DNA of 64,000 nucleotides from Candidatus Zixiibacteriota bacterium (GCA_022571845.1 JACZXB010000001.1:541953-605952); one strand, 5' to 3'. Numbered from the stretch's first letter, positions 46,588 through 57,525 are shown. Notes: a model not told the origin generated them from the sequence alone. Numbers and translations: made by a program.

Positions 46588-47751
46588 ATGCCGTTTTATC
46601 ATAAACTTGGAGACCTCCCGAAAGTAAAACATACTACTTTCTATAAACCTGACGGAAAATCGCTATATCGCGAAGAGCTGGCTTCCAGTAAGGGTTTCAG
46701 CGGCGTCTATTCCAACAAATATCACCACTTCCTGCCTACAGCTCTCAAAGAGTCGCGGCCGATTCCCAGCCCAAACAACGATCGAGAATGGAAAGACGCT
46801 CAGGTGCTTTTTTATCATTTCTTCACTTACGATAAAGAAAGTAGTGGCGACTTTATTAAGAGCAGAACGGTCTTCCTTCAGAACGAACATACTACCATGG
46901 CTACTGCCAAAGTAACCGAAGATACAGACATCTTTTTCCGCAACGCCTTTCACAACGAGTATATTTTTATACATCATGGCCAGGGAGAATTCTTAAGTGA
47001 GTATGGCTCGTTCAAATTTGTCGAGGGTGACCAACTAATAATCCCGCGCTGCACCACCTACCAGTTGAAATTTGATAACTATGATAATATCCGTCTGTTA
47101 CTGGTCGAAAGCGATACCGCTTTTGAAATACCAAAGAATTACCGCAATGACTATGGGCAGCTGACCGAGAACGCACCCTACTCCGAGCGGGATTTTATTA
47201 TTCCTGACAATCTGCCTGCAATTTGCGAAAAAGGTGATTTCAAAATGATTCTCAAAGCAGGTAAAAAATATTTTGAGCATCTCCTCCCCCACCATCCTTT
47301 CGATGTCGTCGGCTGGGACGGTTTTTTGTATCCCTTTGCTCTTAATATTAAAAGCTACCATTCCAAAGTAGGCCGTATTCATCTGCCTCCACCAACTCAC
47401 CTCTGTTTTAAAACGCAAAATTTTGTTTTGTGCAATTTCGTTCCGCGTCCGTTTGATTTTCATCAGGAAGCAATTCCTACGCCTTATTTTCATTCAAATA
47501 TCGACAGCGATGAAGTCATCTACTATGTCGCGGGTGATTTTATGTCAAGAAAGGGAGTCAAAGAGGGTTCTATCACGCTCCACCCGGGCGGAATGCCCCA
47601 TGGTCCGCAGCCGGGCAAGACCGAAGAATCAATCGGCAAAAAGGGAACCGACGAGTATGCGGTTATGGTAGATACTTTTACGCCGCTCCGGCCGACCTTA
47701 AATGTCAAAGATACTCTTGATGAAGGCTACTCCCGGTCATGGCTGGAATAA
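46588..47751 (+). CDS. hmgA: Homogentisate 1,2-dioxygenase
   Basis: The 387-residue enzyme opens the ring of homogentisate to maleylacetoacetate. Its cupin core carries the iron-binding pattern seen in human HGD: PYFHSNIDSDEVIYY (His and Glu) and LHPGGMPHGPQP (His). The N-terminal part is shorter than in human HGD, as in other compact bacterial forms. AGGGGA precedes the ATG. It is downstream of hppD by 30 bp and upstream of an aminotransferase by 12 bp. Confidence 0.95.
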   Translation: MPFYHKLGDLPKVKHTTFYKPDGKSLYREELASSKGFSGVYSNKYHHFLPTALKESRPIPSPNNDREWKDAQVLFYHFFTYDKESSGDFIKSRTVFLQNEHTTMATAKVTEDTDIFFRNAFHNEYIFIHHGQGEFLSEYGSFKFVEGDQLIIPRCTTYQLKFDNYDNIRLLLVESDTAFEIPKNYRNDYGQLTENAPYSERDFIIPDNLPAICEKGDFKMILKAGKKYFEHLLPHHPFDVVGWDGFLYPFALNIKSYHSKVGRIHLPPPTHLCFKTQNFVLCNFVPRPFDFHQEAIPTPYFHSNIDSDEVIYYVAGDFMSRKGVKEGSITLHPGGMPHGPQPGKTEESIGKKGTDEYAVMVDTFTPLRPTLNVKDTLDEGYSRSWLE

Positions 47752-47763
47752 CGGGGGCAGCAC

Positions 47764-48900
47764 TTGGTTGATGTCCCTGAATATATTCGCGCGCTGAAAG
47801 CTTATGTGGCCGGTAAACCGATTGATGAACTAGCCCGCGAAAAACATCTCAAACGCATCGTCAAGCTGGCTTCAAATGAAAACCCGCTGGGTCCGTCGCC
47901 AAAAGCACTGCTGGCTCTGCAAAATATTTTGGCAGAGTCGCATCGCTATGTTGACCCGTCATCGCACCAGCTCGTTCAGGCCATCGCAAAAAAGTATGAC
48001 AAAAACCCCGAACAAATTGTCTGTGGGCATGGTACTGATTCGATATTAGCCTATATCGTTAGCGCTTTCACAGACCACAACGACCAGGTCTTGACCAGCG
48101 AGGGAACTTTTATCGGGATTTATGTAAATGTTTTGAAATTCGGTCGTAATTTAGTCAAAGTTCCTCTTAAAAATTACGCCTATGACCTTGAAGAAATTGC
48201 AACAGCTATTACAGAAAAAACCAAGCTGATTTATCTGGCTAATCCAAATAACCCGACCGGCAGCATGTTCAGTAAAACTGAATTTGAAAAGTTTATGAAT
48301 ACTGTGCCAGATTCGATGCTGGTTATTCTGGACGAAGCCTACACTGCTTATGCCGAAGAAAACAGCGACTATCCCAACGGCTTTGAATACAACTACCAGA
48401 ACCTGATAGTCACCCGCACTTTTTCCAAAGCCTACGGACTGGCCGCTCTAAGAGTAGGTTTTGCAGTAGCGCCGCCGGCAATTATAAAAGAAATCTACAA
48501 AGTGAAACTTCCTTTTGAACCAAACTATCCGGCTCAGATTGCAGCCGAAGCCGCACTTGCTGATGATGACTTTTTGAGACAGACAGTTGACACCAATAGA
48601 AAGTCATTGCAAAAGCTAATAACCTGCTTCGATAAGCTTGGCATAAAGCATTTGCCAACGGCAGCAAATTTTATTCTGATCGTATTTTCTTCGGAACAGT
48701 TTGCTACGACTTTTAACGAGCAATGCCTTGAGTACGGTCTGATTGTCCGTCACGTGAAATCTTTTGGAATTCCCGAAGCGATCAGAATAAATTCCGGCAC
48801 AGAAGATGAAACAGAATTTGCTGTTTCAGTAATTGAAAAAGTTTACGAAAAGATTTCAGAACAATTTGGTATTGAAAATCAGAAAACAGTAAGGACTTAA
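47764..48900 (+). CDS. HisC-like class I/II PLP aminotransferase, probably for aromatic amino acids
   Basis: The 378-residue enzyme is closest in pattern to histidinol-phosphate aminotransferases: KLASNENPLGPSPKAL near 35-50, NPNNPTGS near 160, DEAYTAYAEE near 190 and the PLP Lys222 in TRTFSKAYGLAALR with Arg230. It sits between homogentisate dioxygenase and fumarylacetoacetase, with no histidine genes nearby. I infer that it transaminates tyrosine or phenylalanine to the keto acids that HPPD uses; HisC-family enzymes often accept both. The start is TTG at 47764 with a G-rich ribosome site. Confidence 0.88.
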   Translation: MVDVPEYIRALKAYVAGKPIDELAREKHLKRIVKLASNENPLGPSPKALLALQNILAESHRYVDPSSHQLVQAIAKKYDKNPEQIVCGHGTDSILAYIVSAFTDHNDQVLTSEGTFIGIYVNVLKFGRNLVKVPLKNYAYDLEEIATAITEKTKLIYLANPNNPTGSMFSKTEFEKFMNTVPDSMLVILDEAYTAYAEENSDYPNGFEYNYQNLIVTRTFSKAYGLAALRVGFAVAPPAIIKEIYKVKLPFEPNYPAQIAAEAALADDDFLRQTVDTNRKSLQKLITCFDKLGIKHLPTAANFILIVFSSEQFATTFNEQCLEYGLIVRHVKSFGIPEAIRINSGTEDETEFAVSVIEKVYEKISEQFGIENQKTVRT

Positions 48901-48904
48901 GTCA

Positions 48905-49939
48905 ATGAAATTAGTCTCGTTTAAAAACGATGTCGGCGAAAAACGAGCCGGCCTGTATATCAATGAACAAATTGTAGACTTAAATAACAGTGCAGAAAAA
49001 TTGTCGTTGTCTCTGCCAACAGATATGAACAGCTTTCTTGATGGTGGCGACAAAAATATGGACATAGCCAGAAAAGTTGAAGATGCATTCTTAGCTGGTA
49101 AGCTTGATGCCGGAATCAGCCTGAGCGAGGCAACGCCGCTGCTGGCCCCTGTGCCGCATCCACCCTCCTGCCGTGACGCTTACGCTTTCCGCCAGCATGT
49201 TGCCACCGCCCGACGCAACCGCGGAGTAGAGATGATTCCGGAGTTTGACCAGTTTCCGGTTTTCTATTTTACCAATCATAATGCTGTTTTTGGTGAAGGC
49301 AACATAACGGTCGAAAGCGACCATTTGCATAAACTGGATTTTGAACTCGAAGTCGCTATTGTAATCGGCAGACGCGGCAAAAATATCTCAAGCTCAGAGG
49401 CTGACGACTATATCGCCGGCTATACTATTATGAATGACCTTTCGGCCAGGAAACTTCAGATGGAAGAGATGAAACTAAGCCTGGGTCCGGCCAAAGGAAA
49501 AGATTTTGCCACTACTATCGGTCCCTGGCTGGTGACACCGGATGAACTGGAAGAATACCGCATCAGTTCTGATTTTGGCAACAAGTACGAGCTAAAGATG
49601 ACTGCCCATCACAACGGCAAGCAGATCTCCGAAGGTAATTTCAAAGATATGAACTGGACTTTTGCAGAAATAATCGAACGCGTTTCTTACGGAGTTGAAA
49701 TTCACCCCGGCGATGTCATAGGTTCAGGCACAGTTGGCACCGGCTGCTATCTGGAGCTAAACGGAAGCGCTGCTCTAAAAGCCAAAGAACGTGGTGAAAC
49801 AAGCAGTCCGGTCTGGCTTGCAGACGGTGACGAGATTGAGCTTAAAATAAGCGGCCTGGGCAAACTCAAGAACCTGATTGTCAAAGCATCTGATGATCGT
49901 TCCATACTTGCCAAAAAGAAAGAATCTGCCTTAGCCTAA
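48905..49939 (+). CDS. Fumarylacetoacetate hydrolase family protein
   Basis: The 344-residue protein has the FAH fold metal-site pattern FELEVAIVIGRRGKNIS (Glu pair near residues 140-142). MNDLSARKLQMEE and GPAKGKDFATTIGPW supply the catalytic Lys and Asp region, and the chain ends in GSGTVGTGC … GDEIELKISGLG. It would split fumarylacetoacetate to fumarate and acetoacetate, the last step of the pathway encoded around it. The overall family also contains decarboxylases and acylpyruvases, but the neighbourhood makes fumarylacetoacetase most likely. It starts four bases after the aminotransferase stop. Confidence 0.9.
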   Translation: MKLVSFKNDVGEKRAGLYINEQIVDLNNSAEKLSLSLPTDMNSFLDGGDKNMDIARKVEDAFLAGKLDAGISLSEATPLLAPVPHPPSCRDAYAFRQHVATARRNRGVEMIPEFDQFPVFYFTNHNAVFGEGNITVESDHLHKLDFELEVAIVIGRRGKNISSSEADDYIAGYTIMNDLSARKLQMEEMKLSLGPAKGKDFATTIGPWLVTPDELEEYRISSDFGNKYELKMTAHHNGKQISEGNFKDMNWTFAEIIERVSYGVEIHPGDVIGSGTVGTGCYLELNGSAALKAKERGETSSPVWLADGDEIELKISGLGKLKNLIVKASDDRSILAKKKESALA

Positions 49940-49948
49940 ATCCAAAAT

Positions 49949-50923
49949 ATGAGCGATAAGATGCGACATATCGAACCAAAAAATGTAGAGGTTCGTGAAG
50001 TCTTTTCTTATCTGTTAGGCGGCGTAGTACCGCGGCCGATTGCGCTGGTTTCAACGCTTTCTGCCGACGGAATCAGAAATCTTTCTCCCTTTTCTTTTTT
50101 TAATGCCTTCGGCGCCAATCCTCCCATGGTAGCGTTCGCCCCCAGCCGTCGCGGACGAGACGGCACCAACAAAGACACCTACCATAATCTGTTAGCCACC
50201 AAAGAATGCGTGGTGCAGATGGTTTCTTATGATATGGTAGAGCAGGTTTCATTGGCTTCGACAGAATACGATGTCAGCATAGATGAATTTACGAAGTCCG
50301 GCTTAACACCAATAGCTTCAGATATTGTAGGACCGCCCAGAGTTGCCGAGTCTTTGTTTCAGATGGAGTGCAAGATGCAGCAGATGATTGAGCTGGGCGA
50401 TGGACCTTCGTCAGGCAATCTGGCAATCTGTGAAGTTGTCAAGTTTCATATCGCAGAAAGAATATTTGATGGCAATCAAATCGACCCGCAAAAAATTGAT
50501 CTGGTAGCTCGCATGGGTGCAGATTTTTATTGCCGCGCTTCGGGTGAAGCAGTTTTTGAAGTTGAAAAGCCGGGATTAAAAATCGGCGTCGGCTATGACC
50601 AGATTCCAGACGTGATCAAAGAATCAAAGATTCTATCAGCCAATAACCTCGGTCAGCTCGGCGGAATCGAGACGATTCCTGCTGAGAACGAAGTTGAATC
50701 ATTGAAAAAAGAACTAATGCAAATTGAAGTAGACGATAGCAAATTTGAAGAGTACCTCTCAAGTGCTGACTACAAGAAAATGCTGGCTCTGGCAATCAAT
50801 TCTTGTGGTGAAAACTCTGATGAACTTGGTAATAAAATTGAGCAAAGTGTAAAAGTCGCTTTAGCAGAAAAAGATTTAAACTTTGCCTGGAAAGCTCTGC
50901 TGATTCGGGCAGACAACAGCTAA
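49949..50923 (+). CDS. Flavin reductase-like (DIM6/NTAB) FMN-binding protein
   Basis: A 324-residue protein. Residues about 15-205 form the FMN-binding split-barrel seen in flavin reductases: GGVVPRPIALVSTLSADG, NLSPFSFFNAFGANPPMVAF and HNLLATKECVVQMVS. The last 110 residues are an alpha-helical extension I cannot name. In this cluster it has no obvious step: every catabolic enzyme nearby is iron- or PLP-dependent or hydrolytic. It could protect or reduce a pathway component, or act on a side product. It lies between fumarylacetoacetase and acetoacetate-CoA ligase with short gaps, so it is clearly part of the operon. Confidence 0.82.
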   Translation: MSDKMRHIEPKNVEVREVFSYLLGGVVPRPIALVSTLSADGIRNLSPFSFFNAFGANPPMVAFAPSRRGRDGTNKDTYHNLLATKECVVQMVSYDMVEQVSLASTEYDVSIDEFTKSGLTPIASDIVGPPRVAESLFQMECKMQQMIELGDGPSSGNLAICEVVKFHIAERIFDGNQIDPQKIDLVARMGADFYCRASGEAVFEVEKPGLKIGVGYDQIPDVIKESKILSANNLGQLGGIETIPAENEVESLKKELMQIEVDDSKFEEYLSSADYKKMLALAINSCGENSDELGNKIEQSVKVALAEKDLNFAWKALLIRADNS

Positions 50924-50942
50924 TTCTAAGTTGGAGCAAATC

Positions 50943-52898
<1,956 letters not shown>

Positions 52899-53023
52899 AA
52901 TTTCAGCGCTTTACAAGACAGCCGTAATCATAGTTGCACCTCTCCTCAACAACTCATATATTTGACGCTGATGAAATTGAACCTGCCAACGTTTGATAGA
53001 TTGAACTTTAAAGGAGCGTGAAT

Positions 53024-54829
53024 ATGGCCACACAGGTTGAAGAAGTAACAAAAAGCAGCCCGCTTGATGCAAACGAAGTCCTCGCCAGCCTTCCGCTTTA
53101 CTTAAAACAGTTCGTAGTCGATCAAAACTACGCTTCCTACACTCCGCAGGATCACGCTATCTGGCGTTATGTTATGCGCCAGAATATTGATTTCTTAAAA
53201 AACCATGCTCACCGCGCTTATCTTGAAGGACTTTCCCAGACGGGTATCGACCTCGGCAAAATTCCCAGTATTGAGAATATGAACAGGATACTTGGCAAAA
53301 TTGGCTGGGCGGCCGTTAATGTTGACGGTTTTATTCCGCCGGCAGCATTTATGGCATTTCAAGCCTTTCGGGTACTGGTTGTAGCTGCAGACATCAGGCA
53401 GATAAATCATATTGAATATACGCCGGCTCCGGATATTATTCACGAAGCTGCCGGACATGCGCCCATTATTGCAGAGCCGGAATATGCCGAATACCTGCGC
53501 CGTATCGGAGCAGCCGGCGCCAAAGCTATGTCTTCGCGCAAAGATTTTGAGCTGTACGAAGCCATAAGAAGACTTTCTATCATAAAAGAAACGCCGGACG
53601 CCGACCCCAAAGTAGTCGAAGAGTCTGAAAAAGAAGTCCATTACAAACAGGACAATTTGGGTGAGCCGTCGGAGATGGCGCTTTTGTCCCGCCTGCACTG
53701 GTGGACTGTTGAATATGGACTCATAGGCGATCTTGATGATTTCAAAATTTACGGAGCAGGTCTGCTTTCTTCTATTGGCGAATCGTATCGCTGTCTGTCT
53801 CCTGATGTAAAGAAGATTCCTTACAATCTTGATACGGCCAACTATGTCTTTGATATCACGGCCGAACAGCCGCACCTGTTTGTGACGCCGAGTTTCCAGC
53901 ATCTGACAGATGTGCTCGAAGATTTCGCCAAAGATATGGCTTATCGGAAAGCTGATGTCGAAAGTATTAACAAAGCCATCGAATGCAAAAACCCCAGCAC
54001 CTGCCAGTACAGTTCCGGCGTTCAGCTCTCCGGTGTCTTTACCGAAGTACTGACCGACAATGCCAATCAGCCGATGTATTTGAAAACCAGCGGACCCTCC
54101 AGTCTGGCCTTTGCGGACGTTGAACTTCCCGGACACGACAAAAATTACCACAAAGACGGCTTTGGCTCACCTGTCGGAAAACTAAAGAACAGCGCCCAGC
54201 CGCTCGAAGATATGACTGATGGCGACTTGTCTGAGCTTGGGATTGCAACCGGCAAGACTGTCACGCTTCATTTTGAAAGCGGCGTAGTGGTCAAAGGCCG
54301 CCTTGATAATTGCCAGCGCAGAGAGGCCAAACTTATTCTGATGGTATTTAATGACTGCAGTGTTAAAAATAACGGCGCGGTCCTGTTTGACCCCTCCTGG
54401 GGAACCTATGATATGACAGTCGGTGAAAGAATTGTCTCGGTCTTCCACGGCGCCGCCGACAAAGACGCCTATGAGCAGCCCTCGATAGTTTCCCGCTCCC
54501 GCACGGTCAAAGCTGAGAAAGGCGAAAAAGACCGCAAACTATATGAACTTTATCAGACTATCCGCGACTGCCGCGATAACGATGCCGATTATTCCAAACT
54601 TCCGCAAGTCTGGGAAACTTTGCGAGACGAATATTCTGACAAATGGCTCTCACCGCTGGAACTATTGGAATTATTATTGCAGAACGAATTATATCCTGAA
54701 ATCCAGAAAGAAATACGGGAGTTCCTGGAAAATTTGGCCAAATCCGATAAAGAAATTACCAAGTTGATTAACGACGGCTTGAGGATTATATCTACATCCT
54801 ATTCCGCCAGCGAATTCGCCGCGAAGTAG
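53024..54829 (+). CDS. Pterin-dependent aromatic amino acid hydroxylase (phenylalanine 4-monooxygenase type)
   Basis: 601 residues from ATG 53024 (AAGGAG upstream). The catalytic domain contains the iron ligands His140 and His145 (IIHEAAGHAPII) and Glu230 (LHWWTVEYGLIG). It resembles the long hydroxylases of Bacteroidetes rather than the short (about 260-residue) proteobacterial PhhA. The last 250 residues form an extra beta-rich and then helical region of unknown role. It would convert phenylalanine to tyrosine with O2 and a tetrahydropterin, feeding the aminotransferase-HPPD-HmgA route. A convergent operon 2 kb away encodes tetrahydropterin synthesis. Confidence 0.94.
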   Translation: MATQVEEVTKSSPLDANEVLASLPLYLKQFVVDQNYASYTPQDHAIWRYVMRQNIDFLKNHAHRAYLEGLSQTGIDLGKIPSIENMNRILGKIGWAAVNVDGFIPPAAFMAFQAFRVLVVAADIRQINHIEYTPAPDIIHEAAGHAPIIAEPEYAEYLRRIGAAGAKAMSSRKDFELYEAIRRLSIIKETPDADPKVVEESEKEVHYKQDNLGEPSEMALLSRLHWWTVEYGLIGDLDDFKIYGAGLLSSIGESYRCLSPDVKKIPYNLDTANYVFDITAEQPHLFVTPSFQHLTDVLEDFAKDMAYRKADVESINKAIECKNPSTCQYSSGVQLSGVFTEVLTDNANQPMYLKTSGPSSLAFADVELPGHDKNYHKDGFGSPVGKLKNSAQPLEDMTDGDLSELGIATGKTVTLHFESGVVVKGRLDNCQRREAKLILMVFNDCSVKNNGAVLFDPSWGTYDMTVGERIVSVFHGAADKDAYEQPSIVSRSRTVKAEKGEKDRKLYELYQTIRDCRDNDADYSKLPQVWETLRDEYSDKWLSPLELLELLLQNELYPEIQKEIREFLENLAKSDKEITKLINDGLRIISTSYSASEFAAK

Positions 54830-54835
54830 GGCTTT

Positions 54836-55458
54836 GTCATTCCCGCTTTAGTCCAGTGCGAAGACACTGGGAGTAGTCGGGAATCCATCTTTGCTTTCAC
54901 TGTGCTGAATTGACTCTTTGAGTCAAACGGCAGATAGAGGAACCAGTATTCGCTGGCCGCGCACAGGAATAAATTTTGTCATTCCCGAATGTTGTTGTCG
55001 GGAATCCATCTTTTCTTTGCATATGATTATGGTTCACAGCATTACGGCAAATCCGCCACGGCCGATAAAAGGACCACGGTCCCTTGACGCTTCGCGCAAA
55101 TGGCTTCGTTTTGTCATATTTAACATCCTTTTTTCTACTTTGATTTGCCGTTGCGCAGGGTCACACGCCCGACGAGCCGGACGCAAGACCCTGCGTAACA
55201 GAAAAAATGGGTTCGTTTTGTTACATTTTACTTTTCGGTTAATAAGTATTGTAGTGATTTTGCAATACGCAGACAGAGAAAAAGACAAAACTATAGATTG
55301 ATGGGGATGATCGGGGTAAAATTGTTTTCTAATCACGGTAACTAAGGCCGGGCGAAGTAATTTGCAGTGATTTGGGAGTGAATTTGTAATTAGTTAATAT
55401 TCTACCCTCTCTTCTGTCTTTCCAGCTTGAGTCCCGAGCGGAGGGACAAAGGCTGGAA
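54836..55458. repeat. Gene-free region with three related REP-like palindromes
   Basis: Three elements share the layout ATTCCCG/TTCCAGC … GGAATCCAT(C/T)TTT. They are 54836-54898 (ATTCCCG/CGGGAAT with inner CCAGTG/CACTGG), 54978-55012 (ATTCCCGA/TCGGGAAT, perfect) and 55417-55470 (TTCCAGC/GCTGGAA with inner GTCCC/GGGAC). All point the same way. No coding frame in 54830-55525 has support. Confidence 0.75.
55150..55199. repeat. Inverted repeat and flanking imperfect direct repeat
   Basis: GTTGCGCAGGGTC (55150-55162) pairs with GACCCTGCGTAAC (55187-55199), one mismatch, around a GC-rich 24-base loop. AAATGGCTTCGTTTTGT before it and AAATGGGTTCGTTTTGT after it form an imperfect direct repeat. The unit resembles a small non-autonomous mobile or REP element. 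Confidence 0.6.
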
Positions 55459-55525
55459 TCCATTTTTCTTTTGGGTCTAGGCCCTTGCAGATTTGAGAAC
55501 ATTTGTAGATATTTATATAAGGAAA

Positions 55526-56605
55526 ATGAAACAGATACTATCAATCCTAGCGGCCTTTTTGCTCTTGTTGCCAGCGACATCGTGTGTGTCAGAGCAAGGC
55601 GCAGGAAGTGAATGGGAGAACCTCAATCGAGAAGTGGAGTCGCTATATCAGCTGGGACAATACGACAGCGCTGTCGTTGTCGCCAGGAAAGCACTCGAAT
55701 TAGCGGAGAAAAACGTCGGCCCGGACTATCCCAATGTGGCCAGGAGCCTGAACAATCTGGCTTCACTCTACTATACTCAAGGTCAGTACGTGCAGGCCGA
55801 GCCGCTTTACAATCGTGCCCTGGCGATTGACGAGAAGGCCCTCGGCCCGGACCATCCCGATGTGGCCACAAGCCTGAACAATCTGGCGGAGCTATACAGA
55901 GCTCAGGGTCAGTATTCGCGGGCTGAGCCACTTTACAGTCGTTCGCTGGCAATTTACGAGAAAGCCCTCGGCCCGGACCATCCCGATGTGGCCGCGAACC
56001 TGAACAATCTGGCGGAGCTATACAGAACTCAGGGTCAGTATTCGCGGGCTGAGCCACTTTACAGTCGTTCGCTGGCGATTGTCGAGAAGTCCCTCGGCCC
56101 GGACCATCCGTCTGTGGCCACGAGCCTAAACAATCTTGCTGTGCTCTACCATGACCAAGGTCAGTACGCGCAGGCTGAGCCGATTTATAAGCGCGCTCTT
56201 GCGATAAGAGAAAATGCCCTCGGACCAAACCATCCCGATGTGGCTACAAGCCTGAACAATCTGGCTTTGCTCTACTATGATCAGGTTCTGTACGAACAGG
56301 CTGAGCCGCTTTACAATCGTGCCCTGGCGATTGACGAGAAGGCCCTCGGCCCGGACCATCCCGATGTGGCCACGAGCCTGAACAATCTGGCTTTGCTCTA
56401 CTATGATCAGGGCCAGTACGCGCAAGCTGAGCCACTTTACAATCGTTCGCTGGCGATCAAAGAAAAGGCCCTCGGCCCGGACCATCCCGATGTGGCCCAG
56501 ATCCTGAACAACCTGGCAGTGTTATATCGAGCTATGAAACGTGACAAAGAAGCCGAAGAGCTGGAATTACGGGCGGCTGCGATTCGTTCCAAACGCGAGT
56601 GCTAA
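55526..56605 (+). CDS. Tetratricopeptide (kinesin-light-chain-like) lipoprotein
   Basis: 359 residues from ATG 55526. This start gives a lipoprotein-type signal (ILSILAAFLLLLPATSC, Cys near residue 20), while the earlier TTG at 55493 would add 11 residues before it. The rest is eight TPR units of 42 residues, six of them almost identical (pattern GQYAQAEPLYNRALAI, EKALGPDHPDVATSLNNLA). This TPR_12 type makes a protein-binding superhelix. The last unit diverges and ends in Cys. The gene lies alone between repeat elements. The partner is unknown. Confidence 0.85.
   Translation: MKQILSILAAFLLLLPATSCVSEQGAGSEWENLNREVESLYQLGQYDSAVVVARKALELAEKNVGPDYPNVARSLNNLASLYYTQGQYVQAEPLYNRALAIDEKALGPDHPDVATSLNNLAELYRAQGQYSRAEPLYSRSLAIYEKALGPDHPDVAANLNNLAELYRTQGQYSRAEPLYSRSLAIVEKSLGPDHPSVATSLNNLAVLYHDQGQYAQAEPIYKRALAIRENALGPNHPDVATSLNNLALLYYDQVLYEQAEPLYNRALAIDEKALGPDHPDVATSLNNLALLYYDQGQYAQAEPLYNRSLAIKEKALGPDHPDVAQILNNLAVLYRAMKRDKEAEELELRAAAIRSKREC
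55712..56515 (+). repeat. 126-bp tandem repeats encoding TPR units
   Basis: CTCGGCCCGGACCATCC and neighbouring sequence recur every 126 bp (for example 55841 and 55967) with very few differences. This points to recent unit amplification and makes copy number prone to change or misassembly. Confidence 0.85.
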
Positions 56606-56634
56606 GACGCTTTAAACAAGAATTCTCTCGTGAT

Positions 56635-56736
56635 CTACAGCGTCCCTGCCAAATTTCCTAAAGTTATATCTTCGATCAACACGCCCGGCGGGCAGGAGAC
56701 TGCAAATGCAACAGCCCCCGCTACTTCTTCAGTAGA
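56635..56736 (-). pseudogene. 3' fragment of a second SDR gene
   Basis: On the minus strand this stretch reads TEEVAGAVAFAVSCPPGVL then IEDITLGNLAGTL and a TAG stop. It matches the last 31 residues of the intact SDR beside it (AEEVAKAVAFAVSCPSS, IEDITMGSLSG). The remaining roughly 200 codons are missing. The similarity ends at a palindromic element at 56738, suggesting deletion or insertion at that point. Confidence 0.8.
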
Positions 56737-56737
56737 A

Positions 56738-56812
56738 GTAGGTCAGGCCCCTTGTGGTCCTGACTATTAAATCTGTCGCATATTAGTCAGGCGTACAAGA
56801 CGCCTGACCTAC
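56738..56812. repeat. Palindromic element between SDR remnant and SDR gene
   Basis: GTAGGTCAGGC (56738-56748) is complementary to GCCTGACCTAC (56802-56812). A tight hairpin, GTCAGGCGT-acaag-ACGCCTGAC, occupies 56786-56808. No gene is inside. Confidence 0.7.
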
Positions 56813-56832
56813 AATGGATAATGGAAAAGTCC

Positions 56833-57525
56833 CTACATGCTCCCGGACAAACTGCCCATGGTGATATCCTCGATCAAGACACTCGACGGGCAGGAGACTG
56901 CGAAGGCGACTGCTTTCGCGACTTCTTCAGCTTTCATCATTTTCTCTCTGGGCCAGTCGCCGGGGACAGAATCCCAGATAGGCGTGTCTACAGCGCCGGG
57001 GTAAACTGCAATAACCCGGATACCGCGCGGCCGGAGTTCTTCGCGCAGTGTCTCAGAAAAGCCACGCAAAGCGAACTTGCTCATACAGTAGCTGCTCCAG
57101 TCAGGGAAAGCATTTTTAGCAGCAGTTGATAAAATATTTACTATCGAGCTGCCTTTTTTCATTTGAGGCAGTAATTCTTTGGTCAGAATAAACGGCGCGG
57201 TGATATTTACTGCTATGGTCCTGTTCCAGTCATCGAGTGTCAGCTCTTCGACCGGCTTGACAATTCCCACCGCCGCATTATTGACAAGCACAGCAAGTGT
57301 CTCCTGTCCGACCGCCTCTATGAGCTTATTGCAGCCACTGGTGGTGCTTATATCTGCAATAATTTGACTGCAGTTGCTGCCTTTTTCTTTGACCAGCTTT
57401 TCTGTTTCAGCCATCGCTTTTTTATCGCGTCCGTGAATGAAAAGATGAGTTTTATCAGAGGCAAGTGCGATTGCTATGGCCCGCCCTATGCCTTTACTTG
57501 AACCGGTGACTAATATGTTCTGCAA
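56833..57525 (-). CDS. Short-chain dehydrogenase/reductase, candidate sepiapterin-type reductase
   Basis: The 230-residue SDR has the NADP-binding TGSSKGIGRAIAIAL (residues 7-21), the NNAAVG motif at 82-87 and the catalytic Ser133, Tyr146 and Lys150 (YCMSK). Generic similarity is to 3-ketoacyl reductases. Its position, directly after folE and PTPS with a TTG start next to the PTPS stop, makes reduction of 6-pyruvoyl-tetrahydropterin (sepiapterin-reductase step) the best inference. The Arg in HGRD at the end of strand 2 suits NADPH. A fragment of a paralogue lies just downstream. Confidence 0.85.
   Translation of the reverse strand: MQNILVTGSSKGIGRAIAIALASDKTHLFIHGRDKKAMAETEKLVKEKGSNCSQIIADISTTSGCNKLIEAVGQETLAVLVNNAAVGIVKPVEELTLDDWNRTIAVNITAPFILTKELLPQMKKGSSIVNILSTAAKNAFPDWSSYCMSKFALRGFSETLREELRPRGIRVIAVYPGAVDTPIWDSVPGDWPREKMMKAEEVAKAVAFAVSCPSSVLIEDITMGSLSGSM

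Noticed and set aside
53195-54151. Open frame of 318 codons antisense to the aromatic hydroxylase
   Set aside because: It lies wholly opposite a well-supported gene, is rich in Arg/Phe/Ser without any domain pattern, and has no ribosome site.
55034-55336. Short open frames on both strands in the repeat-rich spacer
   Set aside because: They are made of the inverted and direct repeats and show no ribosome sites or family patterns.
55623-56228. Open frame of 201 codons antisense to the TPR gene
   Set aside because: Its repetitive Pro/Gly/Arg text merely mirrors the tandem DNA repeats of the TPR gene.
55712-56515. Regular repeats that might suggest a CRISPR array
   Set aside because: The 126-bp period is all coding and encodes TPR units; there are no short repeats with unique spacers and no cas genes.
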